Below are positions 16,328 to 24,315 of a DNA stretch of 64,000 bases, piece by piece. The position numbers and the translations under genes were made by a program. Position 1 is the stretch's first letter; the number at the start of each line of letters is the position of its first letter. Source of the stretch: Amnibacterium flavum. GTDB lineage: Bacteria; Actinomycetota; Actinomycetes; Actinomycetales; Microbacteriaceae. The notes under the pieces were generated by a model. That model ran no database searches, was not told the DNA's origin, and worked only from the letters and a program-made list of their open reading frames with translations. The stretch lies in NCBI RefSeq assembly GCF_003097495.1, contig NZ_QEOP01000001.1, positions 310,001 through 374,000 of the forward strand, in the 5' to 3' direction.

Positions 16328-17077
16328 TTACTCTGCTGGGCCGAAGGCGGCGGTGCCAGCCGTGATGCCGCCGTCGACCACGAACTCCGCGCCGGTCGAG
16401 AAGCTCGACTCGTCGCTCGCGAGGTAGACGACGAGGCCGGCGACCTCCTCGGGCTGGGCGCCACGGCCGAGGGCTCCCCCACCTAGTGATGAGACGTCGA
16501 AGCCGTCGATCATGGGCGTGTGGATCACGCCGGGGTGGATGGAGTTGACGCGGATGCCGTCGCGCCCGACCTCCATGGCGACCGATTTGGTCAGTCCGCG
16601 AATCGCCCACTTGGACGCCGTGTAGCCGTGGAGTTCGGCCGTTCCCCAGAGTCCGGCGGTCGAGGAGATGTTGATGATCGACGAGGGTGCGTACTCCCGC
16701 AGCGCCGACATCGCTGCGGTCATCCCGAGGAACGCGCTCGTCAGGTTGATGGCCAGGATGTCGTCCCATTGTGCGCGGGAGTAGTCGCCGATGGCACCGA
16801 AGGTGGTGATGCCGGCGTTGTTGACGAGCACATTGAGCGCGCCGAATCGCTCGAGCGTCGCGGCGACGGCACTGCTCCAGTCCGCCTCGCTCGTGACATC
16901 GAGATGGATGGAGGCGGCGGGCGTGCCGAGTTCCGCGGCCAGCGCGGCGCCCTCCTCGTCGAGGATGTCCGCGATCATCACCCGGCCGCCCTCCGCCACG
17001 ATGGCGCGCGCGTGCGCGGCGCCCATCCCTCTGGCACCACCGGTGATGAGGGCGACCTTGCCGGTCAAGCGGTCCAT
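16328..17077 (-). CDS. Short-chain dehydrogenase/reductase (SDR 3)
   Basis: A 249-residue SDR close to the FabG3/3-alpha(20-beta)-hydroxysteroid dehydrogenase group: ITGGARGMGAAHARAIV, MIADILDEEG, NNAGITTFG, INISSTAG and YTASKWAIRGLTKS (Tyr-x-x-x-Lys). The NAD-type aspartate (IADIL) is visible. It ends FVVDGGITAGTAAFGPAE. It lies between the ABC permease gene and the SnoaL-like gene of the same operon, and probably oxidises an alicyclic secondary alcohol, judging from family preference. Confidence 0.92.
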   Translation of the reverse strand: MDRLTGKVALITGGARGMGAAHARAIVAEGGRVMIADILDEEGAALAAELGTPAASIHLDVTSEADWSSAVAATLERFGALNVLVNNAGITTFGAIGDYSRAQWDDILAINLTSAFLGMTAAMSALREYAPSSIINISSTAGLWGTAELHGYTASKWAIRGLTKSVAMEVGRDGIRVNSIHPGVIHTPMIDGFDVSSLGGGALGRGAQPEEVAGLVVYLASDESSFSTGAEFVVDGGITAGTAAFGPAE

Positions 17078-17116
17078 GTTCTCTTCCTGGGTCTGTCGGT
17101 CGTGGACGGGCGCTGA

Positions 17117-18127
17117 TCAGAGCGGCTTGCCGCGCAGGTAGCGCGTGAGCGATACGGCGACGAGGAGGGCGACGCCGTTGAAGGCCGGCTCGACCCAGTT
17201 CGGCAGCCCGAGGAGATTGAGTCCGGCGACCCCCGTCGCGAGCGTGACCACGGCCGTGATCGTGCCCCAGACGTTGAACTGACCGACCTGGTAGGCCGTC
17301 GCCCCGAGGAACACCGCCGCGAAAGCCGGGAGAAGGAACGATGGCCCGACCGCGGGGTTGCCGCTGCCGAGCTGTCCCGCCTGGACGACACCGGCGATGC
17401 CGGTCAGGGTGCCGGCGAGCATGAACGTGACGATCGTGACGATGTCGGTGTTGATCCCCGAAAGGCGAGCGGCGTCCTTGCTCCCACCGACGGCGCTCAT
17501 GTACCGGCCGAACGGCGTGCGCTTGAGGAACACCCAGACGAGCACGGCGATGACCGCCACATAGATGACCGGTGCCGGGATCCCGAGCGGGGCGAAGGAC
17601 GAGATGTTGATCAGCTCGGGCGGGACGCCGAGGAAGATCACCGTGCCGCCGGAATAGGCCAGGACGATCGCGCCGATCAGCGCCGCGGTGCCGATGGTCG
17701 CGATGAAGGAGTTGACCTTCGCCTTCGCCACCAGCAGCCCGTTGCAGAGGCCGACGAGCGTCGTCGCGAGGATCGACAGCACGATCGCGAGCGGGATCGG
17801 CACCGCCCCGTTGGCGGTGAGCCCCGGGAGGAGCAGCGCCGAGAGTCCCATCTGCGCGCCCAGGGAGAGATCGAACTCCCCGATCACCAAGGTGAGCAGC
17901 GCGGCCATCGCGACGAGGGCGAGCACCGACTGCGTGCTCAGCACCGTGCGGGCATTGGCGAGGGTTGCGAACGTGGTCGGATTCAGGATCGAGAAGACGA
18001 TGATGAAGACGACCAGCAGTCCGGGCAGTGCGAATCGCGACCCGGCCGCCATCCGCTCCCGGGTGGTGGGGGTCCGCCGTGTCGCGTCGGTCACCGGGGT
18101 GGTCCGTTCGATCGTTGTGTTGGTCAT
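17117..18127 (-). CDS. Ribose/autoinducer-type ABC transporter permease
   Basis: Membrane subunit of 336 residues with about 8-10 helices and the family landmark IGEFDLSLGAQMGL. It also has FNGVALLVAVSLTRYLRG at the C-terminus and RLSGINTDIVTIVTFMLAG in the middle, like RbsC/XylH. One permease gene implies a homodimeric channel. It works with the ATPase (1-bp-spaced upstream gene) and the lipoprotein at 19722-20879. The surrounding enzymes imply that the cargo is an alcohol or cyclic compound rather than a common pentose. Confidence 0.93.
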   Translation of the reverse strand: MTNTTIERTTPVTDATRRTPTTRERMAAGSRFALPGLLVVFIIVFSILNPTTFATLANARTVLSTQSVLALVAMAALLTLVIGEFDLSLGAQMGLSALLLPGLTANGAVPIPLAIVLSILATTLVGLCNGLLVAKAKVNSFIATIGTAALIGAIVLAYSGGTVIFLGVPPELINISSFAPLGIPAPVIYVAVIAVLVWVFLKRTPFGRYMSAVGGSKDAARLSGINTDIVTIVTFMLAGTLTGIAGVVQAGQLGSGNPAVGPSFLLPAFAAVFLGATAYQVGQFNVWGTITAVVTLATGVAGLNLLGLPNWVEPAFNGVALLVAVSLTRYLRGKPL

Positions 18128-18129
18128 GG

Positions 18130-19722
18130 CTATTCCTTCGGTTCTTGCGACGTCGTTGTCGTGATGACGTCCGCTTCGTCATCCACGCCGAATGTGGCCC
18201 GGGACATGTCCTCGGTGGTCAGCCGTGAGCCGGTCAGCTCATCGACGATGCGTCCGGCACGGAGGATCACGACCCGGTCGCAGAGGTTCGCGAGATTGTC
18301 GAAATCGCTGTCGATGACCAGAACGCCGGTTCCCGCCTCGGCGGTAGAGCGCAGAAGCGCGAAGATCTCGGCTTTGGCTCCCACGTCGACCCCCTGCACG
18401 GGCTCGTCGAGGATGATGAGGCTCGGTTTGCGGGCCAGCCACTTCGCGAGCACCACCTTCTGCTGATTTCCACCCGACAGGGTGGCGACCGCTCGTCGTG
18501 GGTCGGCGGGCCTGATGTCGAACGAGCTGATCGCATCGGCTACCTGCCGTCTCTCACGACGCAGGTCGAGCAGGCCGGTCCGGTTGGTGGCGAGCTTCGC
18601 GATCGTGATGTTCTCGGCGACGCTCATGGTCAGCACGCAGCCGTCGCGTCGCCGATCCTCGGGCACCATCGCGACGCCCGCATCCATCGCCTCCCGGGCG
18701 GAGGCGGATGTCAGCTCGCGCGCTCCGATGCGGCGCGTTCCGCCGGTGGATGCCTGCGATCCGAAGATGAGGCGGGCGAGCTCGCTGCGCCCGCTGCCCG
18801 CGAGACCGGCGACGCCCACGATCTCGCCCTCTCGCACCGTGAGGTCGGCCCCCTGGATGCGCCGGCCGCTGAGCCCGGCCGCGGCCAGCACGATGGGGCT
18901 GGTCGTTTCCCCGGTCCGGGAGCCTCGGGGGGCCGTCACCGCACCGTCGGTCTGCTTGGGGCCGACGATCGCCGTGAACAGCGATGCCGGTGTCATGTCC
19001 GAGACCGTGTAGGTCCCGCTGCGGTTACCGTCTCGGAGGATCGTCGCGCGATCCGCGATCCGGAACACCTCCTCGAGGCGGTGCGTGACGTACCCGACGC
19101 CGACACCCGCCGCCGTCACGCGCTCGATCGCTGCGAAGAGCAGCTCCGCATCGTTGTCCGGCAGCGCCGAGGTCGGCTCGTCGAGGATGAGGCAGGCGAG
19201 CGGGGTGGCGTTCGCTCCACGACTGGGCTGGAAGGCACGCGCGATCGCGAGCAGGGTGCGGGCCGTCACGGGCAGTTCCCGGATCGTCGCGCCGGGCGAG
19301 ATCGCGAGGCCGAAGTCATCCAGCACGGTCTGCGTCCGCATCCTCTGCGCGCGGCCGTTGATGAGCAGGCCCCTCCGCTCGAAGCCGGTGCCGATCGCCA
19401 GGTTCTCGGCCACGGTCATGTCGTCGATGAGTCCGAGGTCCTGGTGGACGAACGCGAGGCCGAACTTGCGGGCATCGCTCGGGGGGTAGGAGGACGGCAC
19501 CGGCCGGCCCGCCACGTGGACGGACCCGCCGGCGTCGGGCCGGTGGACACCGGCCAGTGCCTTGATGAGCGTCGACTTCCCCGACCCGTTCTGCCCGAGC
19601 AGGGCGTGCACCTCACCGGGCGCGATCGTCAGGGAGACGTCGTTCAGCACGGTGACACCGGAGAAGGTCTTGCTCAGGTGCTCGACGGTGAGAGCGTCGG
19701 GTCGGGGGTCGACGGCGGTCAT
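18130..19722 (-). CDS. Ribose-type ABC transporter ATPase (two nucleotide-binding domains)
   Basis: A 530-residue double ATPase of the RbsA/MglA/XylG type. The first domain has a standard Walker A, GQNGSGKSTLIKA, and Walker B LILDEPTSAL; its signature motif is degenerate. The second has the degenerate P-loop GLAGSGRSELARL and a good signature LSGGNQQKVVLAKWL with IILDEPVQGVDVGAK. This asymmetry is normal for the family. It overlaps the binding-protein gene (ATGA) and leads into the permease gene after 2 bp. Confidence 0.95.
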   Translation of the reverse strand: MTAVDPRPDALTVEHLSKTFSGVTVLNDVSLTIAPGEVHALLGQNGSGKSTLIKALAGVHRPDAGGSVHVAGRPVPSSYPPSDARKFGLAFVHQDLGLIDDMTVAENLAIGTGFERRGLLINGRAQRMRTQTVLDDFGLAISPGATIRELPVTARTLLAIARAFQPSRGANATPLACLILDEPTSALPDNDAELLFAAIERVTAAGVGVGYVTHRLEEVFRIADRATILRDGNRSGTYTVSDMTPASLFTAIVGPKQTDGAVTAPRGSRTGETTSPIVLAAAGLSGRRIQGADLTVREGEIVGVAGLAGSGRSELARLIFGSQASTGGTRRIGARELTSASAREAMDAGVAMVPEDRRRDGCVLTMSVAENITIAKLATNRTGLLDLRRERRQVADAISSFDIRPADPRRAVATLSGGNQQKVVLAKWLARKPSLIILDEPVQGVDVGAKAEIFALLRSTAEAGTGVLVIDSDFDNLANLCDRVVILRAGRIVDELTGSRLTTEDMSRATFGVDDEADVITTTTSQEPKE

Positions 19723-20879
19723 CAGCGCTGCCAGGCCTCGAGGTAGGCGGCGCGGTAGTCGACGTCACCGCTCCAGTTGCCGTCCTGCGCCTCATCCGCA
19801 TTGCTCTTGTCGAACACGCGGATCGGCACGGTCTCCTCCACGGTGTCCTTGCCGTCGAGGATGCGGTTCAGGTTGTCGACCAGCGCGTACGCCTCCTGCT
19901 CGAAACTGATCGCGACCGTGACCTTGACGTACCCGTCCGCCTTGATGATGTCGAGGTTGGGACCGTCTCCGTTGGAGGAGACCATGAAGGTGTCGGAGCC
20001 CGCCAGACTCGCCTGTCGCAAGCCGTTGAGCACCTGCAGTCCGGCGAAATCGAAGCTCACCCAGTAGGCGTTGAAGCCGGGATTGGCCTGAGCGAGGCTC
20101 GCTCCGTCGGCGGGCAGCGTCGTCGTCGCGTTCGCGACCTGGAACTTCTTGTCCGCGACAACGCTGCAGTCGCCCTTGGCGTCGCCGCACTCCTGCAGGA
20201 AGCGGTCAAAGCCCGTGTCACGCGCCGACAGGTTGGATAGCGCCGGGTCGTGCATGCGCAGGAAGCGCGGGTGCCCATCCGTCTGCGGGTACGCGTACAT
20301 GGCCGCGTAGTAGCCCATGTCCTCGAACACGCTCAGAGCCGGGGTGACGTCGGCGTAGTAGTCGCCGAGGTTGGTCCCGGGATCGCTGAGGTCCCAGCAC
20401 GCCGCGCAGCTGACGGGGATTCCGGCATCCTTGGCTGCCTGGAGTCCGCTGCCCACGTCGGTCGGGTCGAGCGAGATGAGGACGATCGCATCGGGGCTGG
20501 TCGCGACGGCCTGCTCGAGCTTCTGGTTCGCGGTGGTCGGCGATCCCTGTCCGTCGTAGGTGGTCGAGGTCCAGCCGATGTCCTCGATCGCCGCCGTGAG
20601 CGCCTTCGAGGTGCGCAGCGCACCGGTCTCGGCGAGCGTGACGGACACGATCGCGATGTCCTTGCCGGGCAGGGCCGGGTTGGAGGCGAGCTCCAGGTCG
20701 GGCTGAGGCGCCTTCGCGGTGGCGAGGGCGTCGTCGACCTGCTGCGCGTAGCCGGCATCGACGTCGGCGCCGCCGTTCGACGTGGTCGAGGCGCCGGCGG
20801 TCGCCGAGCATCCGGCCATCGCGACGGCGATGGCTCCTGCTCCGAGCGCGGCGAGAAGCCGAGTGGGTCTGATGAACAT
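19722..20879 (-). CDS. Periplasmic-binding-type sugar/small-molecule lipoprotein
   Basis: A 385-residue substrate-binding lipoprotein. The signal peptide ends in the lipobox AMAGCSAT, followed by a Thr/Ser-rich linker and a Peripla_BP_4-like two-lobe domain (DIAIVSVTLAETGALRTSKA, PDAIVLISLDPTDVGSG). Six or so cysteines in the mature part (CAACWD, QECGDAKGDCS) are unusual for the ribose-binding family and may form disulfides. The ligand is unknown. It is the third gene of the IclR-divergent operon. Confidence 0.92.
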   Translation of the reverse strand: MFIRPTRLLAALGAGAIAVAMAGCSATAGASTTSNGGADVDAGYAQQVDDALATAKAPQPDLELASNPALPGKDIAIVSVTLAETGALRTSKALTAAIEDIGWTSTTYDGQGSPTTANQKLEQAVATSPDAIVLISLDPTDVGSGLQAAKDAGIPVSCAACWDLSDPGTNLGDYYADVTPALSVFEDMGYYAAMYAYPQTDGHPRFLRMHDPALSNLSARDTGFDRFLQECGDAKGDCSVVADKKFQVANATTTLPADGASLAQANPGFNAYWVSFDFAGLQVLNGLRQASLAGSDTFMVSSNGDGPNLDIIKADGYVKVTVAISFEQEAYALVDNLNRILDGKDTVEETVPIRVFDKSNADEAQDGNWSGDVDYRAAYLEAWQR

Positions 20880-20914
20880 CGTTGTCCTTACTGTGGTTGG
20901 GGTTCGGTGAGGTG

Positions 20915-21733
20915 TCAGGGTTCGAGTTGCGCTCGGTTGGCGATGCTGCCGATGCCGTCGATCTCGACGCGGAGCTCGTCCCCGTCGCGGATGAAGAGCT
21001 GCGGGTCGCGACGGAATCCGACGCCGCCGGGGGTTCCGGTGAGGATGACGTCGCCGGCGTTCAGCTCGGTGAAGGTGGAGATCTCGGCGATGAGACGCGG
21101 GATCGAGAAGATGAGGTGCGAGAGATCGGACTGCTGCACCAGCTGGTCGTTGAAGTAGGTGCGGATGCCCGCCCGGTTCAGGTCGATCTCCGCGGGCGGC
21201 ACGATCACGTCGCCGAGCGGGGTGGAGCGATCCCACGCCTTGCCCTGGATCCACTGGTGGGTCTTGTACTGGAAGTCCCGCATCGTGACGTCGTTGGCGA
21301 CCGAGTAGCCGAGCACGTGCTCCAGCGCATCCTGTTCGGAGATGCGTCGACCCCGTCGGCCGACGATCACAGCGAGCTCTCCCTCGAAGTCGACCTGGTC
21401 GGATTCGCGCGGGAGCAGGATCGGGTCGCCGTCGGCGATCAGGTTGGAGGCGAACTTGGCGAAGAAGACGGGGTACGTGGGCTTCTCCCGTCCGGTCTCG
21501 AGGATGTGCTCGTCGTAGTTGAGTCCGACGCAGAGGATCTTCTGCGCGCGCGGACTGGCCGGCAGAGGCGAGGTCGAGGCCCGATCGATCCGAGATCCGT
21601 GCAGCGCTCTCGTCAGATGATCGAGATCGTGGTCGGGTGTCAGCGCTGAGATCCCCTCGAACTCGTCGATGCCGTCCGCGGTGATGGCTCCGATGTGCGG
21701 CTCGCCGTCGCGGACGTAGCTGAGGTAGGGCAT
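20915..21733 (-). CDS. Fumarylacetoacetate-hydrolase-family enzyme
   Basis: A 272-residue FAH-superfamily protein. The C-terminal catalytic domain begins at KILCVGLNYDEHI and contains FEGELAVIVGRRGRRI (metal-binding Glu), GYSVANDVTMRDFQ and the late LTGTPGGVGF. In aromatic pathways, family members hydrolyse or hydrate ring-cleavage products or decarboxylate 2-oxo acids. The gene starts 1 bp after the extradiol-dioxygenase-like gene ends, so it is the natural candidate for processing that ring-opened product. Reaction type is inference. Confidence 0.92.
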   Translation of the reverse strand: MPYLSYVRDGEPHIGAITADGIDEFEGISALTPDHDLDHLTRALHGSRIDRASTSPLPASPRAQKILCVGLNYDEHILETGREKPTYPVFFAKFASNLIADGDPILLPRESDQVDFEGELAVIVGRRGRRISEQDALEHVLGYSVANDVTMRDFQYKTHQWIQGKAWDRSTPLGDVIVPPAEIDLNRAGIRTYFNDQLVQQSDLSHLIFSIPRLIAEISTFTELNAGDVILTGTPGGVGFRRDPQLFIRDGDELRVEIDGIGSIANRAQLEP

Positions 21734-21734
21734 C

Positions 21735-22670
21735 TCAGACCGTGCCCTCGCTCGTCTTGCGCCAGGTGGGGGTCTGACCGCCCCAGAGGTTGACGCTCGC
21801 CGGCACGGGCAGCCAACGCCGCGTCGAGTAGTGGACCGCGTCGTCGTAGAACTTCTCCATCTCGGCCGACAGCTCGATGTGGTTTCCGGCGGGGTCGTCG
21901 AAGAAGACGAAGAGGTTGTTGCCCGGCCCATGCCGGCCGGGGCCCCACTGCACTTTGACGTCGAGCTCGGTGAGTCGATCGCACCAGGTCTTGAAGTCCT
22001 CCCACTCGGAGAGGTCGTAGGAGTAGTGGTCGAGCACACCCGTGCGCTCCACGTTGACGACCGCGAGCGTGTGGTGGTCCTTGTCGCTGCGCAGCCAGCA
22101 GAAGCGGCCGTCCTCGAGCTGGTCGCTGAGACGGAAGCCGACCGTGCTGGCGAAGAAGTCGACCATGGGCTGCACGGCGGCGGTGCCGACCGTCGTGTGC
22201 TGGAACTTCACGGGGCGCCGGCCGGTGTCGGCCACGTTCTCCCCCTGTCGCCAGATCGGCGAGTGGAAGTGCACGGTGGTGCCGTCGGGGTCCGAGACAC
22301 TGATGCCGGATCCGACGCCGACGGAGCCGTCGAGGTAGGAGGTGTCCAGATTGGCGACGGCGTGACCTGCCGCCTCGAGACGGGAGCGGATGCCCACGAG
22401 CCCGTCGTCGTCGCGGACCTCGAAGGCGTAGTGATCGATGCCCGTCTCGCCCGGGATGAGGTCGAGCACGTGGTGTCCGGCGCCCCAACCGAGTCGGGCG
22501 CCACCGCCGTCGAGATCCCCCTGGAGCACCAGACCGAGGACGCGGCCGTAGAAGTGGACCGAGGCATCGACGTCGGGCACGCGGAGGCCGATGTGGGACA
22601 CCGACGTCTTGCGCAGGGTTCCTGCGTATTCGCCCTGCTGCAGCACTACCCGGTTCGTGGTCACCGACAT
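21735..22670 (-). CDS. Extradiol-type ring-cleavage dioxygenase (VOC superfamily)
   Basis: A 311-residue type I extradiol dioxygenase-like protein made of two VOC modules. The C-terminal module holds the three metal ligands in their canonical contexts: His in VKFQHTTVG, His in KDHHTLAV and Glu in GNHIELSAE. It should therefore bind Fe(II) or Mn(II). The family opens catechol-like diols next to the hydroxyls. It has a strong ribosome-binding site (AAAAGGAGG) and is the first gene of the 11-gene operon, facing the IclR gene. The substrate may be a catechol or a related enediol. Confidence 0.92.
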   Translation of the reverse strand: MSVTTNRVVLQQGEYAGTLRKTSVSHIGLRVPDVDASVHFYGRVLGLVLQGDLDGGGARLGWGAGHHVLDLIPGETGIDHYAFEVRDDDGLVGIRSRLEAAGHAVANLDTSYLDGSVGVGSGISVSDPDGTTVHFHSPIWRQGENVADTGRRPVKFQHTTVGTAAVQPMVDFFASTVGFRLSDQLEDGRFCWLRSDKDHHTLAVVNVERTGVLDHYSYDLSEWEDFKTWCDRLTELDVKVQWGPGRHGPGNNLFVFFDDPAGNHIELSAEMEKFYDDAVHYSTRRWLPVPASVNLWGGQTPTWRKTSEGTV

Positions 22671-22684
22671 TGGTTCCTCCTTTT

Positions 22685-22757
22685 CAGGACTACCGTGTCC
22701 TGACAGTCGAAACTGTATGTCTCGTTTAGCAGGACTGTCAATCCCGTTATTCAGGAC
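22685..22757. promoter_or_regulatory. CAGGAC operator cluster between dioxygenase operon and IclR gene
   Basis: The divergent gap contains an inverted pair CAGGAC-N6-GTCCTG (22685-22702) and two further CAGGAC half-sites at 22730-22735 and 22752-22757. Repeated half-sites in a divergent IclR region are the expected signature of an IclR-type operator. The inverted pair overlaps the region just before the dioxygenase ribosome-binding site. For the IclR gene, TATGCT at 22787-22792 is a -10 candidate 6 bp before its GTG, implying a leaderless mRNA. Confidence 0.7.
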
Positions 22758-22798
22758 ACATCTTTCGCGTCGCGGATCGCACGCCGTATGCTCGTCAC

Positions 22799-23587
22799 GT
22801 GACGAACGATCTGGCGGCGCCGCCGAGGGAAGGCAACAGCACTGCCGATCGCGCGCTCTCGATCCTCGAGATGTTCTCCCACCAGCGACGGCAGATCTCT
22901 GCCAGAGACGTCGCGGCGGGCCTCGGCGTCGCCCGCTCGACGGCATACCGCTACCTGCAGACACTCGTCTCGGCCTCCTACCTCGAGGAGAGCCCCGAGG
23001 GCGGATTCCGGCTGGGCGCCAAGATCCTCGAGCTCGCGCAGGTCGCCCAGGGACGGAACAACCTCCCCGATCTCGCCCTGCCCGAGATGCGGCGGATCGC
23101 CACGGAGTTCGGCCAGACCGTCCTTCTCACGAAGCTCGTCGGCGACTCGATCCTCTGCCTTGAACAGGAGGATTCGCCCACCCAGTTCGTGCGCCTGTCC
23201 TATCGGCGCGGAGGCCAGATGGCCGTGAACGCCGGCGCCTCGGCGCTCGCCTGCATCGCGTGGATGACCGGCTCAGCGCTCCGCGAACTGCTCGAGCGCC
23301 AGCCGCTCCCCCACATCTCGGAGTCGACGGTCACGGACGTCGACCGGCTGCTCGATCGGCTGGATCAGGTCCGCCGCGACGGATACGTCGTCACCCGCGG
23401 CGAAGTGGATCCGGAGGGAATGGGAATCGGGGTGCCCGTCTACGACGGAGAAGGGCAGGTAGTCGGTGCTCTTAGCGTCGTGGGCCTGCAGACGCGGATC
23501 GATGCGGCCACGGTGCCCCGCATCGTCGACACGCTCCTCGCTGCGAGCGCATCTGTGACGGCCGGCCTCAGCTCATACGGCAGCTGA
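22799..23587 (+). CDS. IclR-family transcriptional regulator
   Basis: A 262-residue regulator: N-terminal winged helix (ALSILEMFSHQRRQ, VARSTAYRYLQTL) and C-terminal GAF-like effector domain (VNAGASALACIAWM, GMGIGVPVYDGEGQVVGALSVVG). The GTG start leaves a short disordered N-terminus. It is divergent from the dioxygenase/ABC/SDR operon and separated from it by the CAGGAC repeats. It most likely controls that operon in response to the pathway substrate or an intermediate. No ribosome-binding site precedes the GTG. Confidence 0.93.
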   Translation: MTNDLAAPPREGNSTADRALSILEMFSHQRRQISARDVAAGLGVARSTAYRYLQTLVSASYLEESPEGGFRLGAKILELAQVAQGRNNLPDLALPEMRRIATEFGQTVLLTKLVGDSILCLEQEDSPTQFVRLSYRRGGQMAVNAGASALACIAWMTGSALRELLERQPLPHISESTVTDVDRLLDRLDQVRRDGYVVTRGEVDPEGMGIGVPVYDGEGQVVGALSVVGLQTRIDAATVPRIVDTLLAASASVTAGLSSYGS

Positions 23588-23589
23588 GA

Positions 23590-23636
23590 GGTGACGTCAC
23601 TGCACTTACGGCGGCGACCGATAGTTCGACGTCACC
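23590..23636. terminator. Convergent inverted repeat between IclR and SIS genes
   Basis: GGTGACGTC (23590-23598) and its exact complement GACGTCACC (23628-23636) enclose 29 nt in the gap between the converging IclR and SIS genes. A terminator role is inferred from position; the loop is long. Confidence 0.5.
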
Positions 23637-23640
23637 GGAA

Positions 23641-24315
23641 TCAGGCGGACGAGCCAGCGATCGCTGCCAGGGAATCGGGCGTCTGCGTCGTGAGGCCGAC
23701 TGCTCCGGCGGGGTGGATGTCGAGGACCTTGTCGAAGCCGTAATCGCGGCGCCTCATGAGCACGTTGGCCAGCGCGTCGCCCCAGACCGCGGTGACGAGT
23801 GTGCTGCCCATGGCGATGACACCGCCGGGATCACCGGCCTCATCCGTTCGCAGGACGACGGTGATGTCGGCCAACTCACCGAGGGCTGACCGGGGCTCGG
23901 CGGTGACGGCGATGACCTTCACGCCCCGCTTCTGGGCGCGGGTCGAGAGATCGTTGATCTCGCCGGACTCACCACCGCGCGAGATGGACACCAAGAGGTC
24001 TGCGGCGGTCAAGACGCCCATGGTGCCGTGGAGGGCATCCATCGCGTTGATGTAGGCGGACGGCGTGCCGCACACCGACAGGAGGTGCGCCATCCGGCGC
24101 GCGACGGCGCCCGAGGTTCCGGAGCCGGTGACGAAGACCTTGCCCTCGCAGGCCAGCATCTCCTCGACCACGTCGTCGAAGGTGTCATCGAGCTGCGCGG
24201 CGACGGCCGCGACCGCTGCTGCCTCGGTGAGCACGACCTCGCGTGCCGCAGCAAGGGCTGGTGAGTCCACGGAGCTACCTCCAGTTGTCGGGGCGGACGG
24301 TTCCGAACCGGTCAT
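23641..24315 (-). CDS. SIS-domain sugar-phosphate isomerase-like protein (paralogue A)
   Basis: A 224-residue single SIS domain resembling the N-terminal part of KpsF/KdsD arabinose-5-phosphate isomerases: KVFVTGSGTSGAVARRMAH (phosphosugar loop), MDALHGTMGVL, and ISRGGESGEIN with the second Ser/Gly loop. There are no CBS domains. The C-terminus DIHPAGAVGL is shared with paralogue B at 29842. It probably interconverts a ketose and an aldose phosphate. Start ATG 24315 overlaps the ATPase stop by 4 bp (ATGA); an in-frame ATG at 24327 is the alternative. Last gene of the perm-SBP-ATPase-SIS operon. Confidence 0.88.
   Translation of the reverse strand: MTGSEPSAPTTGGSSVDSPALAAAREVVLTEAAAVAAVAAQLDDTFDDVVEEMLACEGKVFVTGSGTSGAVARRMAHLLSVCGTPSAYINAMDALHGTMGVLTAADLLVSISRGGESGEINDLSTRAQKRGVKVIAVTAEPRSALGELADITVVLRTDEAGDPGGVIAMGSTLVTAVWGDALANVLMRRRDYGFDKVLDIHPAGAVGLTTQTPDSLAAIAGSSA

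Noticed and set aside
15999-18182. A 727-codon minus-strand frame across the permease, SDR and SnoaL genes.
   Set aside because: It is a +1/+2 shadow of three well-supported genes, rich in Arg and without domain motifs.
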